From Coriaria nepalensis (lineage: Eukaryota; Streptophyta; Magnoliopsida; Cucurbitales; Coriariaceae), in assembly GCA_027186245.1 (NCBI GenBank), contig CP114486.1:9128501-9192500 (forward strand): 64,000 nucleotides of DNA. The letters are read 5' to 3'. How positions within the stretch are numbered: the first letter of the stretch is position 1; each line of letters starts with the position of its first letter. Below, one piece after another: positions 46,415 to 57,820 of this stretch. Below the pieces are notes generated by a model, which did not search any database, was not told the origin of the DNA, and saw only the letters and a list, made by a program, of their open reading frames with translations. Both the position numbers and the translations under genes were made by a program.

Positions 46415-46436
46415 GGGGAGGAGGGGGGGGGGGGGA
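46415..46436 (+). repeat. G-rich homopolymer tract in CACTA copy 2
   Basis: GAGGGGAGGAGGGG followed by more than ten further G bases within the subterminal region. It is a possible G-quadruplex former or an expanded slippage tract. Confidence 0.6.
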
Positions 46437-47664
46437 CGACGTCAGATTGAGCTCATGTTTGAAACTTGGGGGACTTGCGTGCCACTAAATTATGCCACTA
46501 AAATGGAAAAGAAAGGGTAGAAGATTGAAACAAAAAGTTTCCTCAAAAACAATCCCAAATTCATTCTCCATATCCAAACCAAGCTCTATTTTTTAAGGTC
46601 GAAATCAAGCTCTATTTCTAAATCAGTCTCCATTGAAGGTCAAAATAAAGTCCTCTTTGTGAAATGTAGCCATTAATTCCTTAAATCAATTTTTGTTTCT
46701 AGTGCAAATGAAGCTCTATTCAAAGTGGAAATCTTGCTCTTGTAATCATTCATATTCAAGCTTTCATGGTAATACAAGCTTCAACTTTTCTCCCTCGTTT
46801 TGTTTTTTCAAATTTATGACGGGTAATCAAATTTTAGAGAGTGATGACATGTGTAGGGAGAAATATCTGATTTGATTCTCCTCTATGTTATAGTAAGAAT
46901 ATTGACAAAAACTTAAATGTCTTTCTATTTGCTGTAAAAATTAAGTTATAGATAGTTGAATAGTACTATTAGAATGTTTCATTTAATGGGAATGGCCTCA
47001 CCTATGTATTTACAGATGCGTAAACATCTAATGAATTGGTACAAATGATTGCATTTTTCTATTACAACGAAAGGAAACCCTCATGGATTAGTTATGCACT
47101 TTTGCACGACCATTTTAACTTCAAATTCACAAGGTTAGGATTCTGAGTATACTCGTATCTCTATCTGTGAGTATATTTTCATGATGTGAATTTTCTAAAA
47201 ATGGGGAACTAATAGTACAGTAAAAAGCATATAGCATTTTTTCATCAATAGTGCTTTATTGTCTATTTCCTTAAAATTGAATTTGGCAATTGTGACTGCT
47301 TCCATGGAGAGCTTCACTTTTCCATGGAGAGCTTACTACCATGTTCTGAAATAAAATATCAATAGAGTAATGTGATCCATAAGATACCAAATTTATACAT
47401 GTGACCTTTTCTGTAATGCACTTTTAGACCATATTGTAGTATGAAATTCCTCGGAGTTGTTGCAGATATAGTTTTTGCTAGGTCTCACTTTGTTTTTTAT
47501 TTATTTTTTCCTTTATAGTAGATGCTAAAATTAGTATATGTCACTTCTGTACTGGTTTTATGACTCTTTAGAATGATTTTTACTTTTCTTATTTAACTCA
47601 AGATTATATTTTCTGATCCAAAATTGGTCTTATCCCATCGTATAATATGGATAGAAGGTATAAT

Positions 47665-50274
47665 ATGGATAGAAGTTGGCTCGATATGCCGCTAGAAAAT
47701 ACAACTTACATGAGGGGGATATTCCAGTTTATAGAATTTGCTTCACGATCTGCTGCTAATGAAAGAAAGATTGTGTCCGTATTTGAAATGTCATCTTAGA
47801 AAAACTCTCCCAGTTGAACATGTTTGTGACCATTTGGTGGGTCTTAGAATGGTAAGAAGTTATAAGACATAGTTCGTACATGGAGAATCCAGCTTAGGTG
47901 TTGGTTGCGAATGTGTTTAGAAGCAAAGTGTTGGTGATTCCTATGATGATGTTGTATGGAAGAAAATCATAATGGGAAGTCCGAAAATGATTTGGGTAAT
48001 ATTTTGCATGAGTTCGTTCATGACCAATGTGATCACCTGTCATCTAATCCCGACAATTCTACTAGTCAAAATGCATATGCAAGATCATTTTACAAGTTAC
48101 TGGAAGATGCAGACAAACCTGTATATGAGGGAAATAAAATATTTAGCAAGTTCTTGATAGTTGTGGAGCGATACTACTTTAAGTGTGAGTCCAAAATGAG
48201 TAACGGATACTTCACAAAATTACTTGGAATCCTGAATATGGTGCTTCCTACAAATGATTTATTGCCGAAGAATACAAATCATGCTTAGAAGCACATATCA
48301 TTCTTAGGCCTTTAGTATGTGAAGATACCAGCATATTCGAATGGGTGCATGTTAAATTGGAAGGACAGTGCTACTCTAGATTCTTATAAGATGTACAATA
48401 CTCCCAAATGGAGACAAAAATAGGAACTGTGTGAGAGATCAAAGATTAGAGGATTTAGCAAAGCGAAAACATGCTAGTGTGTTAAGATGGTTTTCTTTGA
48501 AATCGAGACTCCAATGGCTATTCATGTCATCAAAAATTGCATCATACATGAAGGGGCATGCACTAGAGAACCCGAATGATTAAGTCCTTAGGCATCCTTC
48601 AAAAAGTGAAGCTTAAAAACACTTTGATTACACATTTTGGTATTTTTGTTGCCGACTCTCACAATGCTAGGCTTAGATTATCGGCTGGTGATGTAAACTT
48701 GTTTAGCAATATGAGAATTAGTCATAGCACATGGTTTATAATGGTCCCATATAGAGTACTTCCTTGGATGTGCATGAAGCAAGAACATATAATATTATCC
48801 TTAATTTTTCGGTTCCGTAATCATTGGTCATAATATTGACATCTTTCTTAAGCCTTTAGTTTCTTAATTGAAGGAGTTTTGGGATTATGGTATGGATACT
48901 TATGATATATCCGCGAAGAAAATATTTAATTTGAAAGTAGTACTGACGTGGACAATTATCTATTTTTCTGCTTATGGTGATTTGTTCATATGGTGCGCTG
49001 TATAAAGAATACTAGACATATTTCCTTAAAATATAGGGGAAAAAATGGTCACCGGATCTATGCGATTTGTAGGGGGATGCCAAATATTTCAATGGAATAA
49101 CAGACTATGGACCCCAACTTGTTAGGGCATCAAATGAGGAAATCTTGGGACAACTTGAAGGTGTCCAGTATATTTTTGGTGAGTGTGAAGGGGAATACGA
49201 TGATTTACATCTGTGGAAAAAATATAGTATACTCATTCAGTTATTGTATTAGAATACACATTTGTTGCGACATAATTTAGATGTAATGGATATTGAGAAG
49301 AATGTTGTTAATGATGTTGCGACATAATTTAGATGTAATGGATATTGAGAAGAATGTTGTTAATGATGTTGTGCATACTTTATTATGTGTCAAGGATAAG
49401 ATAAATGATAACTTTGCGACTCGAGTGGATCTCAAGGCTATGGGTATACATAAGAAGCTTAATAAAAAGAGGGGAACTGCATTGAAAATGATTCTCCCAC
49501 ATGCTTGTTATGAGATTACGGATAGTGAACAAGTAGCCTTTTCGAAAGTGTTGGAAAATGTAGGGTTTCAGATGTGTTAGCTTCAAATCTTAGCAGTTGT
49601 GTAAAGCTCTACAAAAAACAAAAGTTATGGGATTGAAGAGTCATGATTGCTATGCGTTGATACAACAAATCTTTCTAATAATAATTCGAGGTTTTTTGCC
49701 TAATAATATTGTGGGTATATTAATTAGTCTATCTTGTTTCTTCAGTAAGATATGCTCAAGATCATTACAAAAGTCTAAATTCGGAGCTATTAAGAAAAAT
49801 GCTGCTTACTTATTATGCGAATTGGAGCGAATATCCACCCCCCCCCCCTTGTTTTTTACCACACAAGTTCATGTTCTTATGTACTTAGCAACAACATGCA
49901 AGTTGGGAGGACTAATACAGTTAAGATGTATGTATCCTTTTGAGAGGTAATTAAAATTTCTCCAGTATGTGTTTGATTACTATTTGGGTAACGAAATCAA
50001 TTGTGCTTACATGAACTTACAAAATCTTAAATCATTTATCTGCAACAAGTCGGTACCAAAGGGATTGATTGCAAATGGATTCTTAGCAGAGGAATGCTTG
50101 ACTTTTTGTACGCGATATTTAAAATTGATTGAAACAAAAATCAATAAACCTCATAGGCATATTGATGGACCTACGGGGAAGGCAACACATCTTTATCTTC
50201 CTTACAAAACGTGGACAAAAACCCATAGATATATATTGTTTAATCTTCCGGATACAACACCTTACCAAGAGTGA
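47665..50274 (+). pseudogene. CACTA transposase (TNP2) relic, copy 2, with N-terminus
   Basis: The N-terminal transposase-associated domain is readable: MDRSWLDMPLENTTYMRGI, FIEFASRSA, then after a frameshift CPYLKCHLRKTLPVEHV and YKTxFVHGESS (stop at x). It continues with SQNAYARSFYKLLEDADKPVYEG, SNGYFTKLLGILNMVLPTND and VLPWMCMKQEHIILSLIF. Next are LRHNLDVMDIEKNVVNDVV, ATRVDLKAMGIHKKL, PHACYEITDSEQVAFSKVL, GLKSHDCYALIQQIF, and the DUF4218-like GLIQLRCMYPFER and IANGFLAEECLTFCTRYLK. A 52-bp tandem duplication at 49264-49367 shifts the frame. Confidence 0.87.
49264..49367 (+). repeat. 52-bp tandem duplication in the transposase relic
   Basis: GTTGCGACATAATTTAGATG... through AATGTTGTTAATGAT occurs twice back to back (49264-49315, 49316-49367) without a mismatch. 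Since 52 is not a multiple of three it puts the conserved LRHNLDVMDIEKN block out of frame. Confidence 0.85.
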
Positions 50275-51929
50275 GTGTTATATATTGTATTGATGTTATT
50301 AATTACTATATAGTAAGTAGGTTGACTTCCACATAATTTATGATAACGTCTAATTTACAATTGAAGTTTGATGCCACTACTGTTATACCATTTTGAAACT
50401 AGAACTTGAGTTAGTGTTACAATTGAAGTTTGATGTTTGAATTGCTGCTATGTCAATGAATTATTGTCAATTACAGTTATGTCAATGAGTTGAGAAGTAA
50501 GTATTCTGATCAAATAGACAGCAAGCTAAACTTCATAACTTTAGAAGTAAAGTACGAGGTTGATGAGTTTAGAAGTAAAATATTGTTTGTTCAATCATAG
50601 ACCATGACTGTTCAATTGGCAATAAAGTAAATCCGTTGAATTTAAATTTATGGATTTACATTCTTTTTCCTTTTATTTTGTAGCTAAAATCTACATGCAA
50701 ACCAACAACAGCAGCAGATTTTGTTTATTGCAACTTGAAAGCAAAAAAATGCGGAGTCCATAAACACTGCCATAGAACATGCATATGTAAGACATAGACT
50801 AATTCTTATGTGCTTTTCGTCATCTTTTTTTGTATTATAGTTAAATAATTAGTATGCATTTTCTTAGGATGAAATACAAAGGATGTTAAGTCAAAATCCA
50901 ACCTCAAGTAAATCAGAAGATTCTTTAGAACATGGTGATATAATTTGGTCATCGATGGGTACACCCAAGTCTTGGGTGTTGATCCAAGTGGAAAGGTCCA
51001 AGGTATTGGATGAAAGATCCATAATCTAGAAAGGTTAAATATTTTATCAACCTAGTTAGAAAGCGATAGAAGTGGAGGCAACAATTCAAAAGTTAATAAA
51101 CTCGAGGTATAACTGACCGAACAAAAAACTGAATTTTCCAATATGAGAAGTTTCATACAATCTCTTATGGAGTGTTGTTATGGGCATGTATTAATCATTT
51201 ACAACTTCGTAATAACTTTAATTACTTGATATTTAAGAGGTTTGACCTTTTAATGAATTTTTATATGGACTGGAAGTGCCGTTAGATGGTCTAAACCTTG
51301 GCTTGGATTCTCCGTTAGGAGAAAGGAGATCCTCCGTTAGCGACACACTCTCTAGATGTATGACTTATTTTGTAGAATGTTTTGTGGAATATTTTTTTTT
51401 GTAATGTTATATATGGAAGTTAATGTAATTGTTTCAAAATGAGTGTAATTTATATTGGCAAGAAAAAATTTAAAGAGTGTTGATAAATAGCGACACAATT
51501 TGTTGAAAAATGATTCTGAAAAAAGAAAATTTATATTAGCGGTATAAATAGTAGTGAGTTTAATTCAAATAAATCTCACTAATTCATATAAGTACTGTTA
51601 AATTCTATAAATAAACGCCATAAAAATAATTGAAATAAGTGTCACATGGTAAATCAAATTACTTGGACTTTTAGTGGCACTGGGTTTGTGGCATATTTAG
51701 CAAAAATGATTATAGATAACAATTGTATCACATTTTGCAGCACATTTTAGTGGTACAAAATTATGTAATATTTAGATGTTAATGTTTAGTAGCAATATTA
51801 CGTGATATCATGCGTTATATATTTTATGGCACATTATTGAAGCATAAATTTTAGCGACACAATTATATGGCATAGTTGTTTATGTCCGATCCCAATATTT
51901 CCTATACCCAAGTGCCACTAATTAGAGAC

Positions 51930-52232
51930 GGAGAAAGAAGAAAAACTAAAGCTGAACTAACTAAACCAATTATATCAATGAAGAGTACAGTTTATACACT
52001 AACTCCAACCTAACCCTAGCTGTCAACACAAGTTAGGACTACAGTCGTGGTTAAAAGCTTACGACAGTAAGAACACAGATCAAAGAAACAACTTTAACAG
52101 ACTAATTGTAAAGTATCTGTCTAGCTAACAAATCTCACTATTTTTAACACATCAATTCATCCCTTATAAATAACCCTTCACATCGTATGATTGAAACACA
52201 TCTCCATTAACTTATCCAACAAGTACTCCAAA
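51930..52232 (+). promoter_or_regulatory. Promoter-proximal region of BBE-like gene 2
   Basis: TATA box in CCCTTATAAATAAC (about 52161-52173), some 60 bp before the ATG at 52233, at the same spacing as in gene 1. Similarity to 36800-37098 extends about 280 bp and begins right where CACTA copy 2 ends. Confidence 0.75.
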
Positions 52233-53852
52233 ATGGGAATATCAAGTCCTTTGGTATTGCATTCATTTCTTTCATTGCTACTTCTTTCTTTCTCATTGAG
52301 TAGTAGTAGTAACGCTATTAACTCAATCTCATCTCCTGAAGCCTTCATTACATGCCTCCAAACCAAATCTCTGGCATTCCACCCCATCTCAGCCGCAATC
52401 TACACTGCCAACAACTCATCATTTTCCTCCATCTTGCAATCTTATATCCGAAACCTTCGTTTCAACACCTCTACAACCCATAAACCATTTCTCATCATCA
52501 CAGCATTGCATGAGTCCCATGTACAAACTGCAGTCCTCTGCGCTAGAAATCATGAACTTCAAATGAAAATCCGAAGCGGGGGCCATGACTATGAGGGTGT
52601 TTCTTACGTGTCTCAAGTCCCATTCTTTGTCCTAGACATGTTCAATCTCCGAGCTATAACCGTAGACGTCGACACAGAGACAGCTTGGGTCCAAGCTGGA
52701 GCAATACTTGGTGAAGTCTACTATAGAATCGCGGAGAAAAGTAAAGCACATGGCTTTCCGGCTGGTGTGTGTCCTACAGTTGGAGTAGGAGGGCATTTCA
52801 GTGGAGGCGGGTATGGAAATATGATGAGAAAATATGGTCTTTCTGTTGATAATATTATTGACGCGAAATTAGTAGATGCCAATGGAAGCTTTCTGGACCG
52901 AAAATCAATGGGAGAAGATTTGTTTTGGGCTATTAGAGGAGGAGGAGGAGCGAGTTTTGGTGTTCTTCTTGCTTATAAAGTCAAAATTGTTCCTGTTCCG
53001 GAAACAGTTACGGTTTTTCAAGTTAGAAGGACCTTAGAGCAAAATGCAACCGAAATTGTTTATAAATGGCAACAAGTTGCACCTCAGCTTGATAATGACT
53101 TGTTTATTAGGCTTAATCTGGATGTTGTGAATGGAAGTACGCAAATGGGGGGGAAGACGGTAAGGGCTTCGTTCATAGCATTGTTTCTCGGAGACTCAAA
53201 AAGACTTCTTTCGATCATGGACAAGAGCTTTCCTGAACTGGGTTTAAATGTAACGGATTGTATTGAGATGACTTGGCTTCAATCAGTGCTTTTTTGGAAT
53301 AATTCGCCATTAGGAACATCAGTTGATGTTTTGCTCTCAAGGGTACCATCATATTCTATACACTTGAAAAGGAAGTCGGATTACGTTAAGAAACCAATTC
53401 CGAAAGATGGTTTAGAAAAGATTTGGAAGAAAATGATTGAGCTTGAGGCAGCCCTCTTGACATTTAACCCGTATGGGGGAAGAATGAGTGAGATTTCATC
53501 TTTTGAAACTCCCTTTCCTCATAGAGCTGGGAATCTTTGGAAGATTCAATATGGTGCCAATTGGTATGAGGAAGGGACCAATGCGACGAATTACCACATA
53601 GATTTGGTAAGGAAACTCTATGATTTTATGACTCCTTATGTTTCAGAAAATCCAAGGGAAGCATTTCTCAACTACAGAGATCTTGATATTGGTGTCAACC
53701 ACAATGGAAAATTAAGCTACGTTGAAGGAAGAGTTTATGGGATCAAATATTTCAAGGATAATTTCGATAGACTAGTGAAGATTAAGACAAGGGTTGATCC
53801 GGGTAACATTTTTAGAAATGAACAAAGCATTCCAGTATCTCCACAGGTTTAG
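52233..53852 (+). CDS. BBE-like FAD-linked oxidoreductase 2 (539 aa, intronless)
   Basis: Tandem paralogue of the gene at 37099, same length, no introns. The start is set at 52233 (CCAAAATGGGAATATCAAG), matching the gene 1 context; an in-frame ATG at 52191 would add 14 residues before the signal peptide. The signal peptide (LSLLLLSFSL) precedes SISSPEAFITCL. FAD attachment residues are His118 (GGHDYEG) and Cys180 (GVCPTVGVGGHFSGGG). Active-site Tyr lies in LNYRDLDIG. Residue 439 is Gln (LWKIQY) where gene 1 has Glu. Gln at this place is usual in monolignol-oxidising Arabidopsis BBE-like enzymes. The residue three after Cys180 is Val183, a small side chain associated with oxygen reactivity. 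The frame is clean, so it is probably functional, but the substrate is unknown. N-glycosylation sequons resemble those of gene 1. Confidence 0.95.
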   Translation: MGISSPLVLHSFLSLLLLSFSLSSSSNAINSISSPEAFITCLQTKSLAFHPISAAIYTANNSSFSSILQSYIRNLRFNTSTTHKPFLIITALHESHVQTAVLCARNHELQMKIRSGGHDYEGVSYVSQVPFFVLDMFNLRAITVDVDTETAWVQAGAILGEVYYRIAEKSKAHGFPAGVCPTVGVGGHFSGGGYGNMMRKYGLSVDNIIDAKLVDANGSFLDRKSMGEDLFWAIRGGGGASFGVLLAYKVKIVPVPETVTVFQVRRTLEQNATEIVYKWQQVAPQLDNDLFIRLNLDVVNGSTQMGGKTVRASFIALFLGDSKRLLSIMDKSFPELGLNVTDCIEMTWLQSVLFWNNSPLGTSVDVLLSRVPSYSIHLKRKSDYVKKPIPKDGLEKIWKKMIELEAALLTFNPYGGRMSEISSFETPFPHRAGNLWKIQYGANWYEEGTNATNYHIDLVRKLYDFMTPYVSENPREAFLNYRDLDIGVNHNGKLSYVEGRVYGIKYFKDNFDRLVKIKTRVDPGNIFRNEQSIPVSPQV

Positions 53853-54740
53853 GAGATGGATATTTTAAGAAAGACGTTGATAGCATCATGTGAAACGAAT
53901 AAAGTTTGGATTTTTTTCCCCTCTTACCAAATCAAGACTAACATTAAATACAATGTTGGACCTCAGTACTATGCCATTTATATAAAATAAACGACTGTTT
54001 GTACTTCTATAAATCTTGGGTCATATGTTTGTGTTGCGTTGAACAGGCATTTTTGAATAAATGTATTCAAATTAAATATTATCATAATTATAATATAAAT
54101 TTGTATATCATATTATTTGTCTTTAAAAAATAATATTAATATGATAAAATTTAATTTACCATATAATCTTAGACCGTATTTAACCAAAATAATATGCCAT
54201 TTAAAGAGTTCGCTCGATAAATAGTTCGTCGGCCTCCGGTACAGTGTCATGTTCGATCAACAATCGCTAATATCTTGCAATCAAGAAACTTGAAATAATT
54301 GACACGCTATAATCTCTGAATAATAATTGATATTTTACTACAAATTATCAAATGTAATATCCATATAACTAATTTTTATATTTTGGGGCTTTACTTGAAA
54401 AAAAATGCTTTAATTTGTATTCACATGCATTTAGATTCTACTATAATTGGTGGGATAAAACATCACTTTCGCTTTTATAGTTTATATTTTTTGTAGGAAC
54501 CAAAAAGGAATTAAAGAAAAAAAGAAAATAATCACATCATCATAAATACAATAACACAATAAATTTTTAACATGAAAAATTATCCGATGGCAGGAATTAA
54601 AGTTAAGAGATTGTAGTACATCCAAAATTTTCACCATCACAATATAATAAGAATACACAGGTTCTCACTAGGTAGAACTAGAGGTATATATTAATATCAA
54701 TTCAAGATTAATTAATCTTGGTAAGGAAGGCACTATTACA
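53853..54740. other. 3' flank of BBE-like gene 2
   Basis: The first 130 bp resemble the displaced gene 1 flank at 41650-41725. The rest is AT-rich with no gene recognised. Confidence 0.4.
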
Positions 54741-56560
54741 AAGAAATTAGAAAAATCTCACTAAGAATGATGGCTCAACAATGGATAACGTTTCTGCTGA
54801 TAAGGAACTCCAAAACCAATCTCCATCATTCAGATTACAGGCCTTTGTGTCATGAATACGTAGACCAATTTTTAGCTCCATCGGAAACATATCGATTCCC
54901 AACAACTTCTTGATCACAACCAGTCGAAACCCTAAAGTGCAGAAAAATTCTCTCTTTTTTATCCCTTTTTGTTTCTTAGTACAACACATGTTTTTGATGC
55001 TACCTCATGCCTTAATAAAAAATAAAGTTTCCTTTTTATTTTACTTTTTCATATGGGTTGGCCATCTCCATATAGTAGAAATAAACTTAACAAATATTGC
55101 TCTTTCTGCGATGCGTAGGGATCTGCCAATCAGGCAATTGAACAACAAATTTCAAGCTTCTTTCTTGGTAGTGCTTTCGTTAACATATTAGAACCATTAT
55201 GATCATTATGAATTTTATCAAGTTTAAACAACTTGTCATTAAAAACATCTCTTATCTAGTGAAACCTCACATTAATGTGTTTTGATCTTGCATGAAAAGT
55301 AGAATTCTTACTTATATGAATGATTCTTTAATTATCACAAAATACCACATAATGTTATTCCTTGAAATCGAGCTCTTGTATAAACTTCTTCATCCATAAA
55401 AACGCCGGTTGTTGTGATGTACTCTACTTGTATCATAAACAGTGTAATACATTGCTTCAACCTTGATTGCTAAGATATAACATCACCTAAGAATGTCATC
55501 AAACAACCGAAAGTGGACTTTCGTGTATCCATATCTGAATATGTGTAGGCAACTATCACTTGTTTCTAACTTCCAAAACTTAGTCTCAAACTGGAAGTGT
55601 CTCAAGGATATCTCATAATCCATTTCATGGTATTCCAATGCTCTCTTCTTGAATTGGATAAAAATCATCTAACAACACCAATCATGTAGCCATATCTGAC
55701 CTCATGCATACCATTGCATGCATTAAACTTCTAACTATTGAGGCATATGGAACTCTTCTCATTTTTTCATTCTCCTTATCTACAGAAGGACTCTGCTTGG
55801 TACCTAAGATAAAGTATTTAGCAAGAGGAGAACTAACCACTTTAGCCTTCTTCATATAGAACCTTTCAAGTACCTTTTCAATATACTACTCTTGTGACAT
55901 GTACAACTTCTTAGCAACTCTATCTCGATAAATTTAGATTCCAAGAATTTGCTTTGCTGGACCTAAATCCTTCATAGCAAATGATTTACTCAATTGCTTC
56001 TTCAACCTAGTAGTTCTTGAAGAATTATTGCCAACAATCAACATGTCATCAATATAAAACAATAGTATAATGAAGTCATCAGCATAGATTTTTTTTTTTC
56101 ACGAAAACAAAATGATCATAAGTTGTTTTTTGGGAGCCTTGCTCCCAATAACTAATTCAAACTTCTTTTACCATTTTCTAAGTGTCTTCTTCAAATCATA
56201 AAGACTTTTCTTCAACTTGCACATATAATCCTCTTTTCTTTTAACTTTGAAACCATTTAGTTGCTCTATAAAATTTCTATGTCTAAGTCACCATGAAGAA
56301 AAGTTGTCTTCACATCCATCAGTTTTATCTCCAAATCAAGACTTGTTAATAAACCCATAATTGCATGAATGAATGACATTTTTACTATTAGAGAAAAGAT
56401 TTCATCAAAATCAATACCTTTCTTTTGATTGAAGCTCTTGACAACCATTCAAACTTTATATCGGGGTTGTTAAATGTGTTCATCTTGCTTGACTCTGTAA
56501 ACCCACCTACTTTTTCAAAAGTCTTTTTCCCTTAGGCAACTTCACGAACTTAAATATGTG
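54741..56560 (-). pseudogene. Ty1/copia RT-RNase H relic, minus strand
   Basis: In broken frames, reading leftward: KSFNQKKGIDFDEIFSLIVKM, LEIKLMDVKTTFLHGDLDIEI (56448-56266), then the RT catalytic region YIDDMLIVGNNS near 56060-56035, LSKSFAMKDLGPAKQILGI near 55990-55930, and SMDKENEKMRRVPYAS-like sequence near 55790-55750. Scattered RNase H-like sequence follows to about 55100. TGTTGAGCCATCATTC near 54782 on the minus strand could be the start of a 3' LTR. No left terminus or second LTR was identified. YIDD is a valid RT motif, but stops and frameshifts inactivate the copy. Confidence 0.75.
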
Positions 56561-57310
56561 ATTCTCAAGCAAGGACTTTATCTCATCTTTCGTAGCCTCA
56601 ACCAACTCATTCTTATGAAAAATAACCCAAAATAACAAGCATGGGAGACTATGAACATCAAGTATTTTTCAAATGACGTAATGCGAACAGTAACGCTTCA
56701 ATTATTTCTAGGGGTTTGAATGATGTAAGTCGACTTATATGTTAGCGAATTTTACAGATCTCAAAACCAAGCCTTCCTCTGACCTATCTTATAAAAACTA
56801 ACATGACACGCTTGAATGGTAATCACATTAAGATCGTGCAAAATGCGACCTAATATAAAATTTTAACAATTTAACATGCGTCAACTATGCACCCATGTAA
56901 TTAATTAATATTTATCCTCCTTAACCTTTGTTAGAGTCTAAAAAAGGGAGGACATCTAATCATAGATGTTGATGCTTGCCTTGCTTGAATAATTTGAAAT
57001 CAAACAAATATGGAAAAACCGATTATCAGAATCGAACCGATGAGCATCGCATTTGTACGGAATAATTAATTCTTATTTTCAATAGTATGAAGTCACCACT
57101 CGCAATTTGGATCTATGCACATGACTACCAATATAATCTTATTCAATTTCTTAACGTTAAACTCAAAATTTCGTTACACCATGAGCATATATAAGCTAGC
57201 CTTTAGTTCATTCAGTTCGTTCTTTGATGTAAAATATTATTTAACATAAAACGCGCCTCTACTTAATTATGAAGAGACAACCAAGATTGAATTTCTTGCA
57301 ATGCATATGG
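56561..57310. other. Intergenic DNA
   Basis: No gene, terminal repeat or regulatory site that I can support. Confidence 0.35.
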
Positions 57311-57820
57311 AGTGCTAGATTGCAATGGGATGAATAAAATCATCATCTTCAATATCTTTTCAAGTTGCGATGAATACGGTATACACGGTAATTGTGGCGC
57401 CATCTCGTCACATGACTGGGTAGAAGCGGTGATGGTTTACAACATATTGTCAGGTAAATGCGGTACACAAGTTATACACGGTGATGGTGACTGCATCTTA
57501 TCTGATGAAATACACGGTGATGGTGGCGGTATCTCATAAGTTCGTACATTATCTAAATTATCTTGACCAAATAAAGCATCGGGTAAAGTCCTAGTGAGTA
57601 TTACGCCCATGAATAAGTCATCCTCATACCCTTGATTCACAAGATTGATCTCGTTGTTGTTGTTAGTAACACATTCTTCCTCCATTCTCTCACCCTCGTT
57701 GTGATCACCCGCATTCTTAATTTCATCATTATCACTTTTTTCTTTATTATCATCCTCATTGTGATTTCTATCACTACCTTGATCATACCAAAAAAAAATC
57801 ATCATGATTATTAGCAGCAA
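57311..57820 (-). other. Low-complexity open stretch of unknown nature, with a short degenerate repeat
   Basis: The minus strand is open for 127 codons (57820-57437). It is very rich in Asn, Asp and Glu (NHNEDDNKEKSDND, NEGERMEEE), then has PPPSPCISSDKMQSPSPCIT. The plus strand shows at least three degenerate copies of a unit of about 30 bp around TACACGGTGATGGTGGC (near 57380, 57474 and 57507). I recognise no domain. It may be an eroded exon of a transposon-linked or unknown gene. Confidence 0.3.

Larger units (their letters stand above)
46173..51930 (+). mobile_element. CACTA (En/Spm) transposon, copy 2
   Basis: Starts with CACTACAAAAAAA (46173), the canonical CACTA terminus, followed by subterminal repeats TGCCGCTAA, GTGGCAC and GCCACTAAA. 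The transposase relic runs from 47665 to 50274, and a repeat-rich 3' end extends to about 51920 (AGTGCCACTAATTAG). A mirrored TTTTTGTAGTG terminus is not seen there, so the right end is truncated or mutated. BBE-like gene 2 upstream homology starts immediately after. Confidence 0.75.

Noticed and set aside
52191..52232. Earlier in-frame ATG for BBE-like gene 2
   Set aside because: It adds 14 residues before a normal signal peptide, lies close to the TATA box, and is not matched in gene 1, which starts at the equivalent of 52233.
36800..53975. A specialised-metabolite biosynthetic gene cluster around the BBE-like pair
   Set aside because: Only the two tandem paralogues are present. No P450, methyltransferase, terpene synthase, prenyltransferase or acyltransferase exon was found nearby; the rest is transposon sequence.
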